Assembly (NCBI RefSeq): GCF_000004195.4
Contig: NC_030679.2
Coordinates: forward strand, 146,842,743-146,906,742
Reading direction: 5' to 3'
Length of the DNA stretch: 64,000 bases
From: Xenopus tropicalis
Lineage: Eukaryota > Chordata > Amphibia > Anura > Pipidae
Shown piece after piece: positions 24,893 through 37,331 of the stretch. The position numbers and the translations under genes were made by a program. The notes under the pieces are model-generated. The model ran no database searches and was not told the origin of the DNA. It saw only the letters and a list, made by a program, of their open reading frames with translations. Each line of letters begins with the position of its first letter. Position 1 is the stretch's first letter.

Positions 24893-27800
24893 TCAACCGA
24901 GGATGACCATGTTCTGAGTCTTCTGATACTTGATGAGGAAGTACGGGTAGAACTGGTCATTGTCGAATATAACAAAAATGTCTGGATTATTGAGCTGGGA
25001 CACACAGGAGTCATAGAGTGGGCTGGAGGGGTCATCGGGGTATATGGGAGGCGGGCGACGGAGATTGTGTGTTCCTTTGGCTGGACGTCCCACCAAGACT
25101 TTGGCCAGGAACATGTAATGGTAACCCTCGGAGGTAGGCTTGGCGTAGCGGTGGGAGTAACTAGCGTCCTTGGCAAAGTAGCACCCTTGACCATAAATGG
25201 TGCCATTCTTGCCACTCACTCTGGGATCAAAGTTCTGACGGCAGATGGCCTCCACCAACGTATGCTCCGTGCCGTGGAAAAGATGTCGCTCCAGCCGATT
25301 CCGCTCACCTTCATTCAGTTGCTGAATCATGTGGTCTCTTTTTCTATAAGACATATCATACCATAAAGACTTTATTAAACCACCTAACTTATTTATATTT
25401 ATATAAATATGTCCCTGCTGCCTAACACCCTATATCTCACCGTCGGTACTTGTCCCACTGGAAGTAGTTCTGGATCCTAGAGATCTCCAGGATTATATAC
25501 TGGGACTCAGACATTGTGCTGTGGAAATAGGTGTAAACGTGAGCAAATTCCTGATCCCCGTAACTCAGCAGGATGCTTTCATGGGTCAGTTCGGGGTTGG
25601 TGATGATCCAGGAGCCAGGGAACTGAGCTGTGATATCAGAACCGGGGGTTCTAGGGGTAGAATTGGAACTGGCATTGCAACCAGAGAAGGTCCTAGATGG
25701 GAGAGAAACATGAGATCATTACAGGGGGTTCTAGGGGTAGAATTAGAACTGGCATCACAACCAGAGAAGGTCCTAGGTGGGAGAGAAACAAGAGATCATT
25801 AAAGGGGGTTCTAGGGGTAGAACTGGAGCTGGCATCACAACCAGAGAAGGTCCTAGGTGGGAGAAAATCAAGAGATCGTTAAAGGGGGTTCTAGGGGTAG
25901 AATTGGAACTGGCATCACAACCAGACAAGGTCCTAGTTGAGAGAAAAACAAGAGATCATTAAAGGGGGTTCTAGGGGTAGAATTGTAACTGGCATCACAA
26001 CCAGAGAAGGTCCTAGATGGGAGAGAAACAAGAGATCATTAAAGGGGGTTCTAGGGGTAGAATTGTAACTGGCATCACAACCAGAGAAGGTCCTAGATGG
26101 GAGAGTAACAAGAGATCATTAAAGGGGGTTCTAGGGGTAGAATTGGAACTGACATCACAACCAGAGAAGGTCCTAGGTGGGAGAAAAACAAGAGATCACT
26201 AAAGGGGGTTCTAGGGGTAGAATTGTAACTGGCATCACAACCAGAGAAGGTCCTAGGTGGGAGAAAAACAAGAGCTCACTAAAGGGGTTTCTAGGGGTAG
26301 AATTGGAACTGGCATCACAAGCAGAGAAGGTCCTAGGTGGGAGAAAAACAAGAGATCACTAAAGGGGGTTCTAGGGGTAGAATTGGAACTGGCATCACAA
26401 GCAGAGAAGGTCCTAGGTGGGAGAAAAACAAGAGATCACTAAAGGGGGTTCTAGGTGTAGAATTGGAACTGGCATCACAACCAGAGAAGGTCCTAGGTGG
26501 GAGAAAAACAAGAGCTCACTAAAGGGGGTTCTAGGGGTAGAATTGGAACTGGCATCACAAACAGAGAAGGTCCTAGGTGGGAGAAAAACAAGAGATCACT
26601 AAAGGGGGTTCTAGGTGTAGAATTGGAACTGGCATCACAACCAGAGAAGGCCTTAGGTGGGAGAGAAACAAGAAATCATTAACTAATGGGCAGTACCACA
26701 GGACACAATAAGATGGACTCAGATGGACTCAGATGGAGTAATTAACACCAACCAATCAGTAATTAGCTTTCATCAGCTTGATGTATAACAAACAAATGTC
26801 TTGTTTATTGCTGTAGGTTAGTACAATGAGGCAATATCTGAACTTCTCACTGTCTTTACCTAGCAGAGTGATTTATGGTGGCTTTACCTGCACAGAAAAG
26901 GTGTATGATGGCCCAGCAGTCCCAATCATTCCCCATGAACAATGGAAGAGTAGTCAACCAACTCACCGGAGTTCAAACTGCATGGCCACGGTGGACCTGA
27001 AGACGGGTCTCCTTGCTATCCTCCTCATCGTTCCTGTCTGTAGGTTCTGCTGGTACATCATGGTCAGGTGGAGAACATATTTGAAAAGGGGATTGCTGTA
27101 CGTCACGATGTCTTGTTTATTCCGATGGCCTTCAGCAATGGCGCTTGTAAATACCTGCAGGGATCACATCATTGTCAGAAAACGAAGGCTTCGTAGAGGT
27201 CACAACTACGAGGGTGACATTATGAGCCACCATAGCTGACTCCTTCTATAGATGTTCCTCTCAATTGTGCTCAGTAGAGACCAATAACTGTTGTGGCACA
27301 GGTTTATGGTATCTCTCTGCACAAGGTCTGGACTGGGGCTCAAAATAAGCCCTCAGTACACAGAGGCCCATACACGCCCAATATGATGGCATCTTACAGC
27401 AGCCCCTCTGGCTTTGCCAGAACCCACAGATAGCCAGTCCTCATTCTGATTTGTCCCCAAGGTACCACATCCAAAGGCCAAATATTAAATACCCATAAAG
27501 AAGTTCTACCCTTGGCACTGGAGGAGAAATTATAGATAAAAATCCTACAACCTTATCATATTCAATCCACTTGTCATCTGACTCTTCGTAGAAAAACCTG
27601 TAGGAGGTGTGAAAGTAGACGGAAGGGTCAGTGGAGGTGGAGAGACGTCGTACTCGGTCAATTTCTGGACTGTTGTAGATGTCCATGGTGCTGAAGTCTA
27701 TAAAGACCTGAATACCCCTGGGAGAGGCAAGAGAAGTGAGAAAGAGTAAGAGGCTGAATGGAATGAGAAAATGGGAGACATGGTGGACATGAGAGAGGGA

Positions 27801-28753
27801 GAAAGAAGGTCCAAGCCGTGGATTTGGAAATAGGTAGGACTTCAAGTGGGGTTTAAAGGAAAAGGAAGGTAAAAACTAAGTAAGCGTTCTTAGAAAAGTC
27901 TATGTAAATACAGCCATAAGCACTCATAGAGTCCTCTATCAAAAGATACACAGGATTTCTTGTCTTGTTTTGTGTATCCATGTTCTTCCGTATCAGACTT
28001 CCTGCTCTCAGAAAAATCCTTCAGGGCACGGGCAGGAGTCTGCTCAGTTTTCTCCTCTCCCCCTCCCCTTCCCATCAGAATTCAAACCCCCTCCCATCTC
28101 TGTGTAATCTGAGCTACCAGCAGCCAGAGCTGTAGCACGAAAGCTACGGAGGCCGAGCTAAAATGGCAGCTGCTATCTTAAACAAACGCAGGGAACTTCT
28201 AGGGCCGTTACCTCAGGTATGGTAAAACTCAAATGAAGATGATGGAGTTGCAGATGTGCAAATACAAGTGAGGTGATTGGTGAGGATGCTGAGAGGTGTG
28301 TCAGGGACAATCGTCCTATCACTCTCTTACTTACTTGTACATTCCTGTCACCTGTACAACATGGGGGTCACTAAACAGTCTCTCTAGGGCCTGATGTGCC
28401 CCTTCTTCAACATTAGTCCACCGAGTCGTGTTCTTTTCTCTCACTTGCCATGTATATGGAAGCACCGTGTGGTGTCTTGGGCAATGGGAACCCTGAAGGC
28501 ATTGCCCAACAAGGAAGCTGGAGCAGATATCTACATTGTCTTCCTGATGGACATGGTAGCCGAAATCTGGATACTCTGAATAGAAGGTTACCGGTTCCTG
28601 TGGTAGAACCTCTGGATATCTCCTTCCACATGGAACAGTTGAGGTATCTGTAGAAATGTCAGATTCTAGTTCATGCAGGGCAGTCTCCTCTTTTGTGGGT
28701 TCCAGGCCGGTCACCTCAGATGACAAGGGAGCACTTTGACGTCTATGACGCAT
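24893..28753 (-). CDS. PARP gene B: CCCH-WWE mono-ADP-ribosyltransferase (TIPARP/PARP12-like)
   Basis: Coding exons on minus: 28753-28335, 27717-27552, 27154-26967, 25692-25441, 25343-24893. Phases are identical to gene A, giving 491 aa. The CCCH finger is at residues 77-95, followed by WWE-type segments and a PARP domain with HLFHGT and YGQGCYFA. The third triad position is hydrophobic (PYFLIKY). Exons 2 and 3 have exactly the lengths of genes A and C (166 and 188 bp). Exon 4 is 252 bp instead of 243, and its first part (Ser/Thr/Pro-rich, about 20 residues) is what the adjoining 80-bp minisatellite repeats. An acceptor at 28779 (tttcag) upstream of the ATG implies a non-coding first exon, possibly the one at 37332. 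The role inferred from the family is stress- or interferon-induced mono-ADP-ribosylation with RNA binding. Confidence 0.85.
25645..26690 (-). repeat. 80-bp minisatellite containing the exon-4 acceptor of PARP gene B
   Basis: About 13 units of exactly 80 bp. On the minus strand each unit reads through a pyrimidine stretch, an acceptor (ccacctag), then GACCTTCTCTGG and further bases equal to the first part of exon 4 (25692 downwards). Only the leftmost copy continues into the rest of exon 4. The other copies fill intron 3. Confidence 0.92.
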
Positions 28754-28859
28754 TTTAGGGCACTGTTATAGGACAATCCTGAAATGACAAAGGGTATAAT
28801 GAAGTATTAAGAGGGAAGAGATATCAGTTGGTCCACCCACATCTTCTAATGTTCTAAAA

Positions 28860-29580
28860 GCTTCCCAGGTCAGGTCAGTAGAGGTCCCAGGTCAGGTCAG
28901 TAGAGGTATATGGGTGGGAATATAAACAGGGCAGATGAATGCAGGTCCAGACCTTGAAAATACACAACTGACTTGACTGACCAGGGTTATAATATTATTT
29001 TTAATACTAAAGATAAAAGAAAAATGTAGAGACATAGAAGGCGGAGCTTACCCCACTCCCTGTTCCACTTCTAAAAGCTTCCCAGGTCAGGTCAGTAGAG
29101 GTCCCAGGTCAGGTCAGTAGAGGTCCCAGGTCAGGTCAGTAGAGGTCCCACGTCAGGTCAGTAGAGGTCCCAGGTCAGGTCAGTAAAGGTCCCAGGTCAG
29201 GTCAGTAAAGGTCCCAGGTCAGGTCAGTAAAGGTCCCAGGTCAGGTCAGTAGAGGTCCCAGGTCAGGTCAGTAGAGGTCCCACGTCAGGTCAGTAGAGGT
29301 CCCAGGTCAGGTCAGTAGAAGTCCCAGGTCAGTAGAGGTCCCAGGTCAGGTCAGTAGAGGTCCCAGGTCAGGTCAGTAGAGGTCCCAGGTCAGGTCAGTA
29401 GAGGTCCCAGGTCAGGTCAGTAGAAGTCCCAGGTCAGTAGAGGTCCCAGGTCAGGTCAGTAGAAGTCCCAGGTCAGGTCAGTAGAGGTCCCAGGTCAGGT
29501 CAGTAGAGGTCCCAGGTCAGGTCAGTAGAGGTCCCAGGTCAGGTCAGTAGAGGTCCCAGGTCAGGTCAGTAGAGGTATAT
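28860..29580. repeat. 22-bp minisatellite rich in AGGTCA half-sites upstream of PARP gene B
   Basis: About 25 copies of 'aggtcccaggtcaggtcagtag' with a 14-bp short form. The array is broken by a spacer at about 28905-29075 that is repeated after the array (29577-29715). Each unit carries overlapping nuclear-receptor half-sites (AGGTCAGGTCA) and a DR1-like AGGTCCcAGGTCA. It starts about 110 bp upstream of the gene B start codon. Confidence 0.93.
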
Positions 29581-30344
29581 GGGTGGGAATATAAACAGGG
29601 CAGATGAATGCAGGTCCAGACCTTGAAAATACCCAACTGACTTGACTGACCAGGGTAATGATATTATGTTTAATACCAAAGATAAAAGAAAAATGTAGAA
29701 GGCGGAGCTTACCCATCTATGTCCAATCCTGTGACTTATACAAATACCCTATGGCCTGTTCATGCCCCGCCCACCATCATGGGACCTTCTTGGAGCAACC
29801 TGCAATGTGAATAAGAAAAAGGTGAAAAGTATGCTTGTCTTCTTGCTTAGATAGTTATGGGGTAATGTAATAAAGTTTGCACTAGATCTAATAACCCATA
29901 GCAACCAATCAGATGTCTGGTTTGAAATGACACACATGCTACTTGTTTTTATTTATTTTTTTTCTGAGTTGTGGGTTACTAGGCCTGATTCAGTCTTTGT
30001 CACATTTATAAGGGTAATGTAATAAAAGGTCAAGTAACCCAGAGCAACCAATGTTTGCTACCTGCTGATTTGTTGCTATGGGTTAATAGACCTGGGGCAG
30101 ACATTTGCTCCCTTTATTGCATAACCCCCTAAGTGTTTTTACAATGCAGACTTAATATATATATTAATATACGATATATTATAAAAAATATATATATAAG
30201 TAGAAAGAATAGGCTCAGAGTGCCCTGTGTTTTTTTTACTTTGCATGTTGCCCCCACGATTTTTTGTTCCCCTAGAATGGGGGCAGGAAGTAGATGCAGA
30301 GGTGGCAGCCCATATGTGGGTGCATGTTTACCATCACCCCCAGA
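29581..30344. other. Spacer between arrays, no gene seen
   Basis: 29581-29715 repeats the spacer from the 22-bp array. The rest is AT-rich unique DNA with a 'gggtaatgtaataaa' motif repeated at about 29860 and 30012. Confidence 0.5.
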
Positions 30345-31790
30345 CACTCCTTGTTCCATTCAGGCCACTCCCTGTTCCACTCAGGCCACTCCTTGTTCCA
30401 CTATGGCCACTCCCTGTTCCATTGTTCCACTCAGGCCTCTCCCTGTTCCATTCAAGCCCCTCCCTGTTCTACTCAGGCCACTCCTTGTTCCACTCAGGCC
30501 ACTCCCTGTTCCATTGTTCCACTCTGGCCTCTCCCTGTTCCACTCAGGCCTCTCTCTGTTCCACTCAGGCCCCTCCCTGTTCCACTCAGGCCTCTCCCTG
30601 TTCCACTCAGGCCACTCCCTGTTCCACTCTGGCCTCTCCCTGTTCCACTCAGGCCCCTCCCTGTTCCACTCAGGCCACTCCCTGTTCCACTCAGGCCTCT
30701 CCCTGTTCCACTCAGGCCTCTCCCTGTTCCACTCAGGCCACTCCCTGTTCCACTCTGGCCTCTCCCTGTTCCACTCAGGCCCCTCCCTGTTCCACTCAGA
30801 CCTCTCCATGTTCCACTCAGGCCACTCCCTGTTCCACTCTGGCCTCTCCCTGTTCCACTCAGGCCCCTCCCTGTTTCACTCAGGCCACTCCCTGTTTCAC
30901 TCAGGCCACTCCCTGTTCCACTCAGGTCACTCCCTGTTCCACTCAGGCCACTCCCTGTTCCACTCAGGCCACTCCCTGTTCCACTCAGGCCCCTCCCTGT
31001 TTCACTCAGGCCACTCCCTGTTCCACTCAGGTCACTCCCTGTTCCACTCAGGCCACTCCCTGTTCCACTCAGGCCACTCCCTGTTCCATTGCTCCACTCA
31101 AGCCTCTCCCTGTTCCATTCAGGCCCCTCCCTGTTCCACTCAGGCCACTCCTTGTTCCACTCAGGCCACTCCCTGTTCCATTGTTCCACTCAGGCCTCTC
31201 CCTGTTCCACTCAGGCCACTCCTTGTTCCACTATGGCCACTCCCTGTTCCATTGTTCCACTCAGGCCTCTCCCTGTTCCATTCAAGCCCCTCCCTGTTCT
31301 ACTCAGGCCACTCCTTGTTCCACTCAGGCCACTCCCTGTTCCATTGTTCCACTCTGGCCTCTCCCTGTTCCACTCAGGCCTCTCCCTGTTCCACTCAGGC
31401 CCCTCCCTGTTCCACTCAGGCCTCTCCCTGTTCCACTCAGGCCACTCCCTGTTCCACTCTGGCCTCTCCCTGTTCCACTCAGGCCCCTCCCTGTTCCACT
31501 CAGGCCACTCCCTGTTCCACTCAGGCCTCTCCCTGTTCCACTCAGGCCTCTCCCTGTTCCACTCAGGCCACTCCCTGTTCCACTCAGGCCTCTCCCTGTT
31601 CCACTCAGGCCCCTCCCTGTTTCACTCAGGCCACTCCCTGTTCCACTCAGGCCCCTCCCTGTTTCACTCAGGCCTCTCCCTGTTCCACTCAGGCCACTCC
31701 CTGTTTCACTCAGGCCTCTCCCTGTTCCACTCAGGCCACTCCCTGTTTCACTCAGGCCTCTCCCTGTTCCACTCAGGCCACGCCCCCAAC
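30345..31790. repeat. 21-bp minisatellite (about 68 copies) with an 830-bp higher-order repeat
   Basis: The unit is 'ccctgttccactcaggccact' with several one- or two-base variants and 5-bp inserts (attgttcca). A block of about 370 bp at 30371 onwards recurs almost unchanged 830 bp later (about 31201). Because 21 is a multiple of three, long open frames of seven-residue repeats arise. They lack any conserved flanking domain and are not called as genes. Confidence 0.95.
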
Positions 31791-32714
31791 CCTTTCTTGC
31801 TCCAGCTGCTTTTCAGGACCCTTCTGTGCAGTTTTATGGCAAGCTAAAGTTGAGATTTGGATGCAAAATACTTACACGGGTGACTGGGCTGTTATTGTGG
31901 GTGACTGGGTGGAGGAGGGGTCAATCAGGGGTGGGTGTGGGTGCCTTATTTTGTCATGCCGGCATTGGGGCCCTGGTACTAAAAAGGGACTGGGGCCCCC
32001 CAGTATGGATGGGCAGTGACCTTGGGGGGCGGGTCCCACTAGTATTTATGCAACTGATCCAGGGGCCTCAGGGTGCAAGGGGAAGTTCACCTCTGAGTTA
32101 ACATTTAGTAGGATGTAGAGAATGATATTCTGAGACAGTTTGCAATTGGTCTTCATTTTTTATTATTTGTAGTTTTATAATTATTTCAATTTTTGTTCAG
32201 CAGCTCTCCAGTTTGGAGTTTCAGCAGCTATCTGGTTGCTAGGGTCCAAAGTACCTTAGCAACCAGGGAGTGGTTTGGATGAGAGACTGGTATATGAATA
32301 GGAGAGGGGCTGAATAGAAAGATAAGGAATAAAAAGTAACAATAAAACTGGAGCCTCACAGAGCAATAGGGTTTGGCTGCCGGGGTCACTGACCCCCATT
32401 TGAAAGCTGCAAAGAAACATAAGAAGAAGGCAAATAGTTCAAAAACATTAAGAAATAAATAATAAAGACCAATTGAAAAGTTGCTCAGAATTGGCCATTT
32501 TATAATGTACTAAACGTTAAATTAAAGGACACGGGCTAATTACTGGTACCTATTGGCCACTGAGGCGGCTCAGGGTCAGTCGTGTTTATGAGAAATATGA
32601 TTCACTCAGGGACACAAACATCACGCGCTTTCCTTTTTATTGTGTTGTTGTGGCCATTTCTGCAAGAGGGAATTCCCACAGTGTGACTACCAGTTTCCCT
32701 TAGTGACTACTATA
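31791..32714. repeat. Unique spacer and frog-type MITE
   Basis: 31791-32100 is GC-moderate spacer; 'gggccctggtactaaaaagggactgggg' inside it recurs at about 57726. 32110-32525 is a near full-length copy of the dispersed element (tttgcaattggtcttcat, ttgctagggtccaaagtac, aataaaactggagcctcac). Confidence 0.6.
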
Positions 32715-33112
32715 CACAATTCAGCAGGAACAGCCCCTAAGTTTGCTCATAGCCTGTACAGAGAGATACCATAAAACTATGGCACATAGGGATTCCCCTG
32801 TACTAAGCACAATTCAGCAGGAACAGCCCCCTAAGTTTGCCCATAGCCTGTACAGAGAGATACCATAAAACTATGGCACATAGGGATTCCCCTGTACTAA
32901 GCACAATTCAGCAGGAACAGCCCCCTAAGTTTGCTCATAGCCTGTACAGAGAGATACCATAAAACTATGGCACATAGGGATTCCCCTGTACTAAGCACAA
33001 TTCAGCAGGAACAGCCCCCTGAGTTTGCTCATAGCCTGTACAGAGAGATACCATAAAACTATGGCACATAGGGATTCCCCTGTACTAAGCACAATTCAGC
33101 AGGAACAGCCCC
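32715..33112. repeat. 94-bp tandem repeat (about 4.2 copies)
   Basis: Units start 'attcagcaggaacagccc' at about 32719, 32813, 32906, 33000 and 33093, and are nearly identical. Confidence 0.95.
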
Positions 33113-33534
33113 CTCGTTGTTATGAAGGGCTCAGAGGAATATTTCACAAGTAACTGTTTCCTTTCACAGATTTGGGTTTCCCCATGAGGGGGTGTAACGG
33201 TCGCTGTGCGGTTCCCACGTAACTGCCCCCCACTGACTGTCAGTAACAGACACTCGCACAGGAACATTCTTTCTTCCCAGTTTGTTTCCAGTTACACCCA
33301 GTTGAGATTCCCATCATGTTAATGTTCCACCCTGTGATTCAGCAGCGGCCAGAGGTTCCTGTAAGCGGCTACTGCACGAAACCCTACGGGGGGGGCAATG
33401 TCACTGGTATCTTCTACTAACAATAACTGGACCCTACTATGCACATCCCCCCCCCCCCCCCCCCGGGTCATGCGTCAGACCAGTTCATTGCAAGTCCCAT
33501 CAATAAGTACAAACCAATCAGGGACACTTGGGGC

Positions 33535-33955
33535 ATGATGTGTGGGCCGGCCCAGTGCCAGTGGGACCCATGGGTCGGGCGGTTTGGGGCCGACCTCGGC
33601 AGACCATTTGTGAATATATATGTGCGCACCGGCCATGCCCCACCCCCTTTGTGACATCATCAGTGGGGTGGGGCAGGCACGGGTCTATAAATAGAGGGGA
33701 CTAGCGGGGTCGGGTAGCGTTAGGGCTGGGAACGGGTGGGTTAGGGTCAGGTGCAGATCACTACCGCCCAGTAGTGATGTGCGGGTCGACTAAAACTTGA
33801 CCCGGCTAGTCCCCTCTATTTATAGGCCCGTGTCAGACCCGCCCACCAGTGATGTCAAAAGGGGCGGGGTGGGCAAACACATATAAATCAGAGAGCAGTG
33901 TAAGGTCAGGGAGAGCTCATGTTGGGCCGAGGTCCCAAACCCGCCCGACCAGCAG
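33535..33955. repeat. Inverted-repeat (MITE-like) element
   Basis: The left arm (about 33575-33712, ending 'ctataaatagaggggactagc') is the imperfect reverse complement of the right arm (about 33805-33955, starting 'gctagtcccctctatttatag'). About 90 bp lie between the arms. 33113-33534 to its left is unique spacer with a c-run at 33450-33464. Confidence 0.65.
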
Positions 33956-36345
33956 GTCTCGCCAGTATCACCCAGTACCTCACTTAATGACCAGCAGGTC
34001 TCGCCAGTATCACCCAGTACCTCCCCTAATGACCAGCAGGTCTCGCCAGTATCACCCAGTACCTCCCCTAATGACCAGCAGGTCTCGCCAGTATCACCCA
34101 GTACCTCCCCTAATGACCAGCAGGTCTCGCCAGTATCACTCAGTACCTCACCTAATGACCAGCAGGTCTCGCCAGTATCACCCAGTACCTCACTTAATGA
34201 CCAGCAGGTCTTGCCAGTATCACCCAGTACCTCCCCTAATGACCAGCAGGTCTCGCCAGTATCACCCAGTACCTCACTTAATGACCAGCAGGTCTCGCCA
34301 GTATCGGGCTGGCCCTCACATCACTAGTCCCAGTACCTCACCTAATGACCAGCAGGTCTCGCCAGTATCGGGCTGGCCTCCACATCACTAGTCTCATCAC
34401 CCAGTACCTCACCTAATGACCAGCAGGTCTCGCCAGTATCACCCAGTACCTCACTTAATGACCAGCAGGTCTCGCCAGTATCACCCAGTACCTCCCCTAA
34501 TGACCAGCAGGTCTCGCCAGTATCACCCAGTACCTCCCCTAATGACCAGCAGGTCTCGCCAGTATCACCCAGTACCTCACTTAATGACCAGCAGGTCTCG
34601 CCAGTATCACCCAGTACCTCACTTAATGACCAGCAGGTCTCGCCAGTATCACCCAGTACCTCCCCCAATGACCAGCAGGTCTCGCCAGTATCACCCAGTA
34701 CCTCCCCTAATGACCAGCAGGTCTCGCCAGTATCACCCAGTACCTCACTTAATGACCAGCAGGTCTCGCCAGTATCACCCAGTACCTCCCCTAATGACCA
34801 GCAGGTCTCGCCAGTATCACCCAGTACCTCCCCTAATGACCAGCAGGTCTCGCCAGTATCACTCAGTACCTCACCTAATGACCAGCAGGTCTCGCCAGTA
34901 TCACCCAGTACCTCCCCTAATGACCAGCAGGTCTCGCCAGTATCACTCAGTACCTCACCTAATGACCAGCAGGTCTCGCCAGTATCACCCAGTACCTCCT
35001 CTAATGACCAGCAGGTCTCGCCAGTATCACCCAGTACCTCCCCTAATGACCAGCAGGTCTCGCCAGTATCACCCAGTACCTCACTTAATGACCAGCAGGT
35101 CTCGCCAGTATCGGGCTGGCCCTCACATCACTAGTCCCAGTACCTCACCTAATGACCAGCAGGTCTCGCCAGTATCACCCAGTACCTCACTTAATGACCA
35201 GCAGGTCTCGCCAGTATCACCCAGTACCTCCCCTAATGACCAGCAGGTCTCGCAAGTATCACCCAGTACCTCCCCTAATGACCAGCAGGTCTCGCCAGTA
35301 TCACCCAGTACCTCCCCTAATGACCAGCAGGTCTCGCCAGTATCACCCAGTACCTCCCCTAATGACCAGCAGGTCTCGCCAGTATCGGGCTGGCCTCCAC
35401 ATCACTAGTCCCATCACCCAGTACCTCCCCTAATGACCAGCAGGTCTCGCCAGTATCACCCAGTACCTCACCTAATGACCAGCAGGTCTCGCCAGTATCA
35501 CCCAATACCTCCCCTAATGACCAGCAGGTCTCGCCAGTATCACCCAGTACCTCCCCTAATGACCAGCAGGTCTCGCCAGTATCGGGCTGGCCTCCACATC
35601 ACTAGTCCCATCACCCAGTACCTCCCCTAATGACCAGCAGGTCTCGCCAGTATCACCCAGTACCTCACCTAATGACCAGCAGGTCTCGCCAGTATGACCC
35701 AGTACCTCACCTAATGACCAGCAGGTCTCGCCAGTATCGGGCTAGCCTCCACATCACTAGTCCCAGCACCCAGTACCTCACCTAATGACCAGCAGGTCTC
35801 GCCAGTATCACCCAGTACCTCACCTAATGACCAGCAGGTCTCGCCAGTATCACCCAGTACCTCACTTAATGACCAGCAGGTCTCGCCAGTATCACCCAGT
35901 ACCTCCCCTAATGACCAGCAGGTCTCGCCAGTATCACCCAGTACCTCCCCTAATGACCAGCAGGTCTCGCCAATATCATCCAGTACCTCCCCTAATGACC
36001 AGCAGGTCTCGCCAGTATCACCCAGTACCTCCCCTAATGACCAGCAGGTCTCGCCAATATCATCCAGTACCTCCCCTAATGACCAGCAGGTCTCGCCAGT
36101 ATCACCCAATACCTCCCCTAATGACCAGCAGGTCTCGCCAGTATCACCCAGTACCTCCCCTAATGACCAGCAGGTCTCGCCAGTATCGGGCTGGCCTCTA
36201 CATCCCTAGTCCCATCACCCAGTACCTCACCTAATAACCAGCAGGTCTCGCCAGTATCACCCAGTACCTCCCCTAATGATCAGCAGGTCTCGCCAGTATC
36301 ACCCAGTACCTCACCTAATGACCAGCAGGTCTCGCCAGTATCACC
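33956..36345. repeat. 42-bp minisatellite (about 56 copies)
   Basis: The unit runs from 'gaccagcaggtctcgccagt' through 'atcacccagtacctc' to 'ccctaat'. Higher-order blocks end in 'cgggctggcc' plus 'tccacatcactagt'. 42 is a multiple of three, so 14-residue repeat frames are open; none has a plausible gene context. Confidence 0.96.
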
Positions 36346-36690
36346 AGAAGACCTTGGAAGCCCTCAGAAAAGGCATGTTTTCTCTTCTGAAGACCTTGCA
36401 AGACCTCAGAAGAGGCATGTAGACCTCAGAAGAGGCATGTTTTCTCTTATGAAGACCTTGGAAGACCTCAGAAGAGGCATGTAGACCTCAGAAGAGGCAT
36501 GTTTTCTCTTCTGAAGACCTTGGAAGACCTCAGAAGAGGCATGTAGACCTCAGAAGAGGCATGTTCTCTTCTGAAGACCTTGGAAGATCTAAAAAAAGAC
36601 ATGTTTTCTCTTTTGAAGACCTTGGAAGACCTCAGAAGAGGCATGCTTTCTCTTCTGAAGACTTTGGAAGACCTCAGGTTCAATCCCCCA
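36346..36690. repeat. Irregular tandem repeat of about 36-55 bp
   Basis: Eight or so units made of 'gaagaccttggaagacctc' and 'agaagaggcatgtttt' follow the 42-bp array directly. Confidence 0.88.
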
Positions 36691-37320
36691 GTTACACCCA
36701 TCAGAGCAGTGAGTAGGGCATCAAGGTGAAGGAACACTGTATTTGTTGGTACTCTGGGCCTGGACAACCATGGTCAACGTTCACCTCTTCATAATTAGGT
36801 CCCTAAAAAACCAGCTCTGGTGAACAGCGAGCTGTGGAATTCCCCACTGGTGAACTGTAGTACACTCTTGATAATAAATATGTCTCCTGGTGTGTGAATA
36901 CTGCCCATTTCACAGGTCGCCCACGAGTACCCCCCACATCAGTGTTGCGGGGGAATCAGGATTAAAGGGAAAGTAAAACCTTACTGATAGTGTCACTGAC
37001 ATAATAAGAGGAGCTGCCGTACTGGCTGAAAGTAAAGCAGCGCTATGCAGGCTTGGCCTCACCACTTCCTGTACCTTCTGCTTCTGGGTTTTAGTCACGG
37101 CCGACTCCCCTGGGTGCCAAGGTGCTACACTGCACAACAGTCGGGAGTATGTGGGGCTGATGGTTGGGTCCTAGTCACAGGTCGTTAGTGCGCTGTACAA
37201 TATCCGCGTGCATTCTGAAGCCACAATCTGATAGAGCTTTACTTGCCCTTTAACAGCAACATACACAAATAGCCAGATGAGGGCAAACAAAGGGAGAAAT
37301 GAGAGAAGCCCCCCGGGGGG
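36691..37320. other. Spacer, probably first intron of PARP gene B
   Basis: Unique-looking DNA with no supported coding exon. If the promoter at about 37332-37400 serves gene B, this is part of a long 5' intron. Confidence 0.4.
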
Positions 37321-37331
37321 GGGTAACTTAC

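Noticed and set aside
26826..27239. Plus-strand frame of 137 codons
   Set aside because: Antisense shadow of exon 3 of PARP gene B.
28860..29580. Possible CRISPR-like array
   Set aside because: No unique spacers of constant length between repeats; the genome is vertebrate and the structure is a direct minisatellite.
30133..32101. Frames of over 600 codons with seven-residue repeats
   Set aside because: A result of the stop-free 21-bp unit; flanking sequence encodes nothing recognisable and all three frames are equally open.
33849..36234. 14-residue repeat frames that might encode a repeat protein
   Set aside because: 42-bp minisatellite without promoter, splice context or conserved ends.
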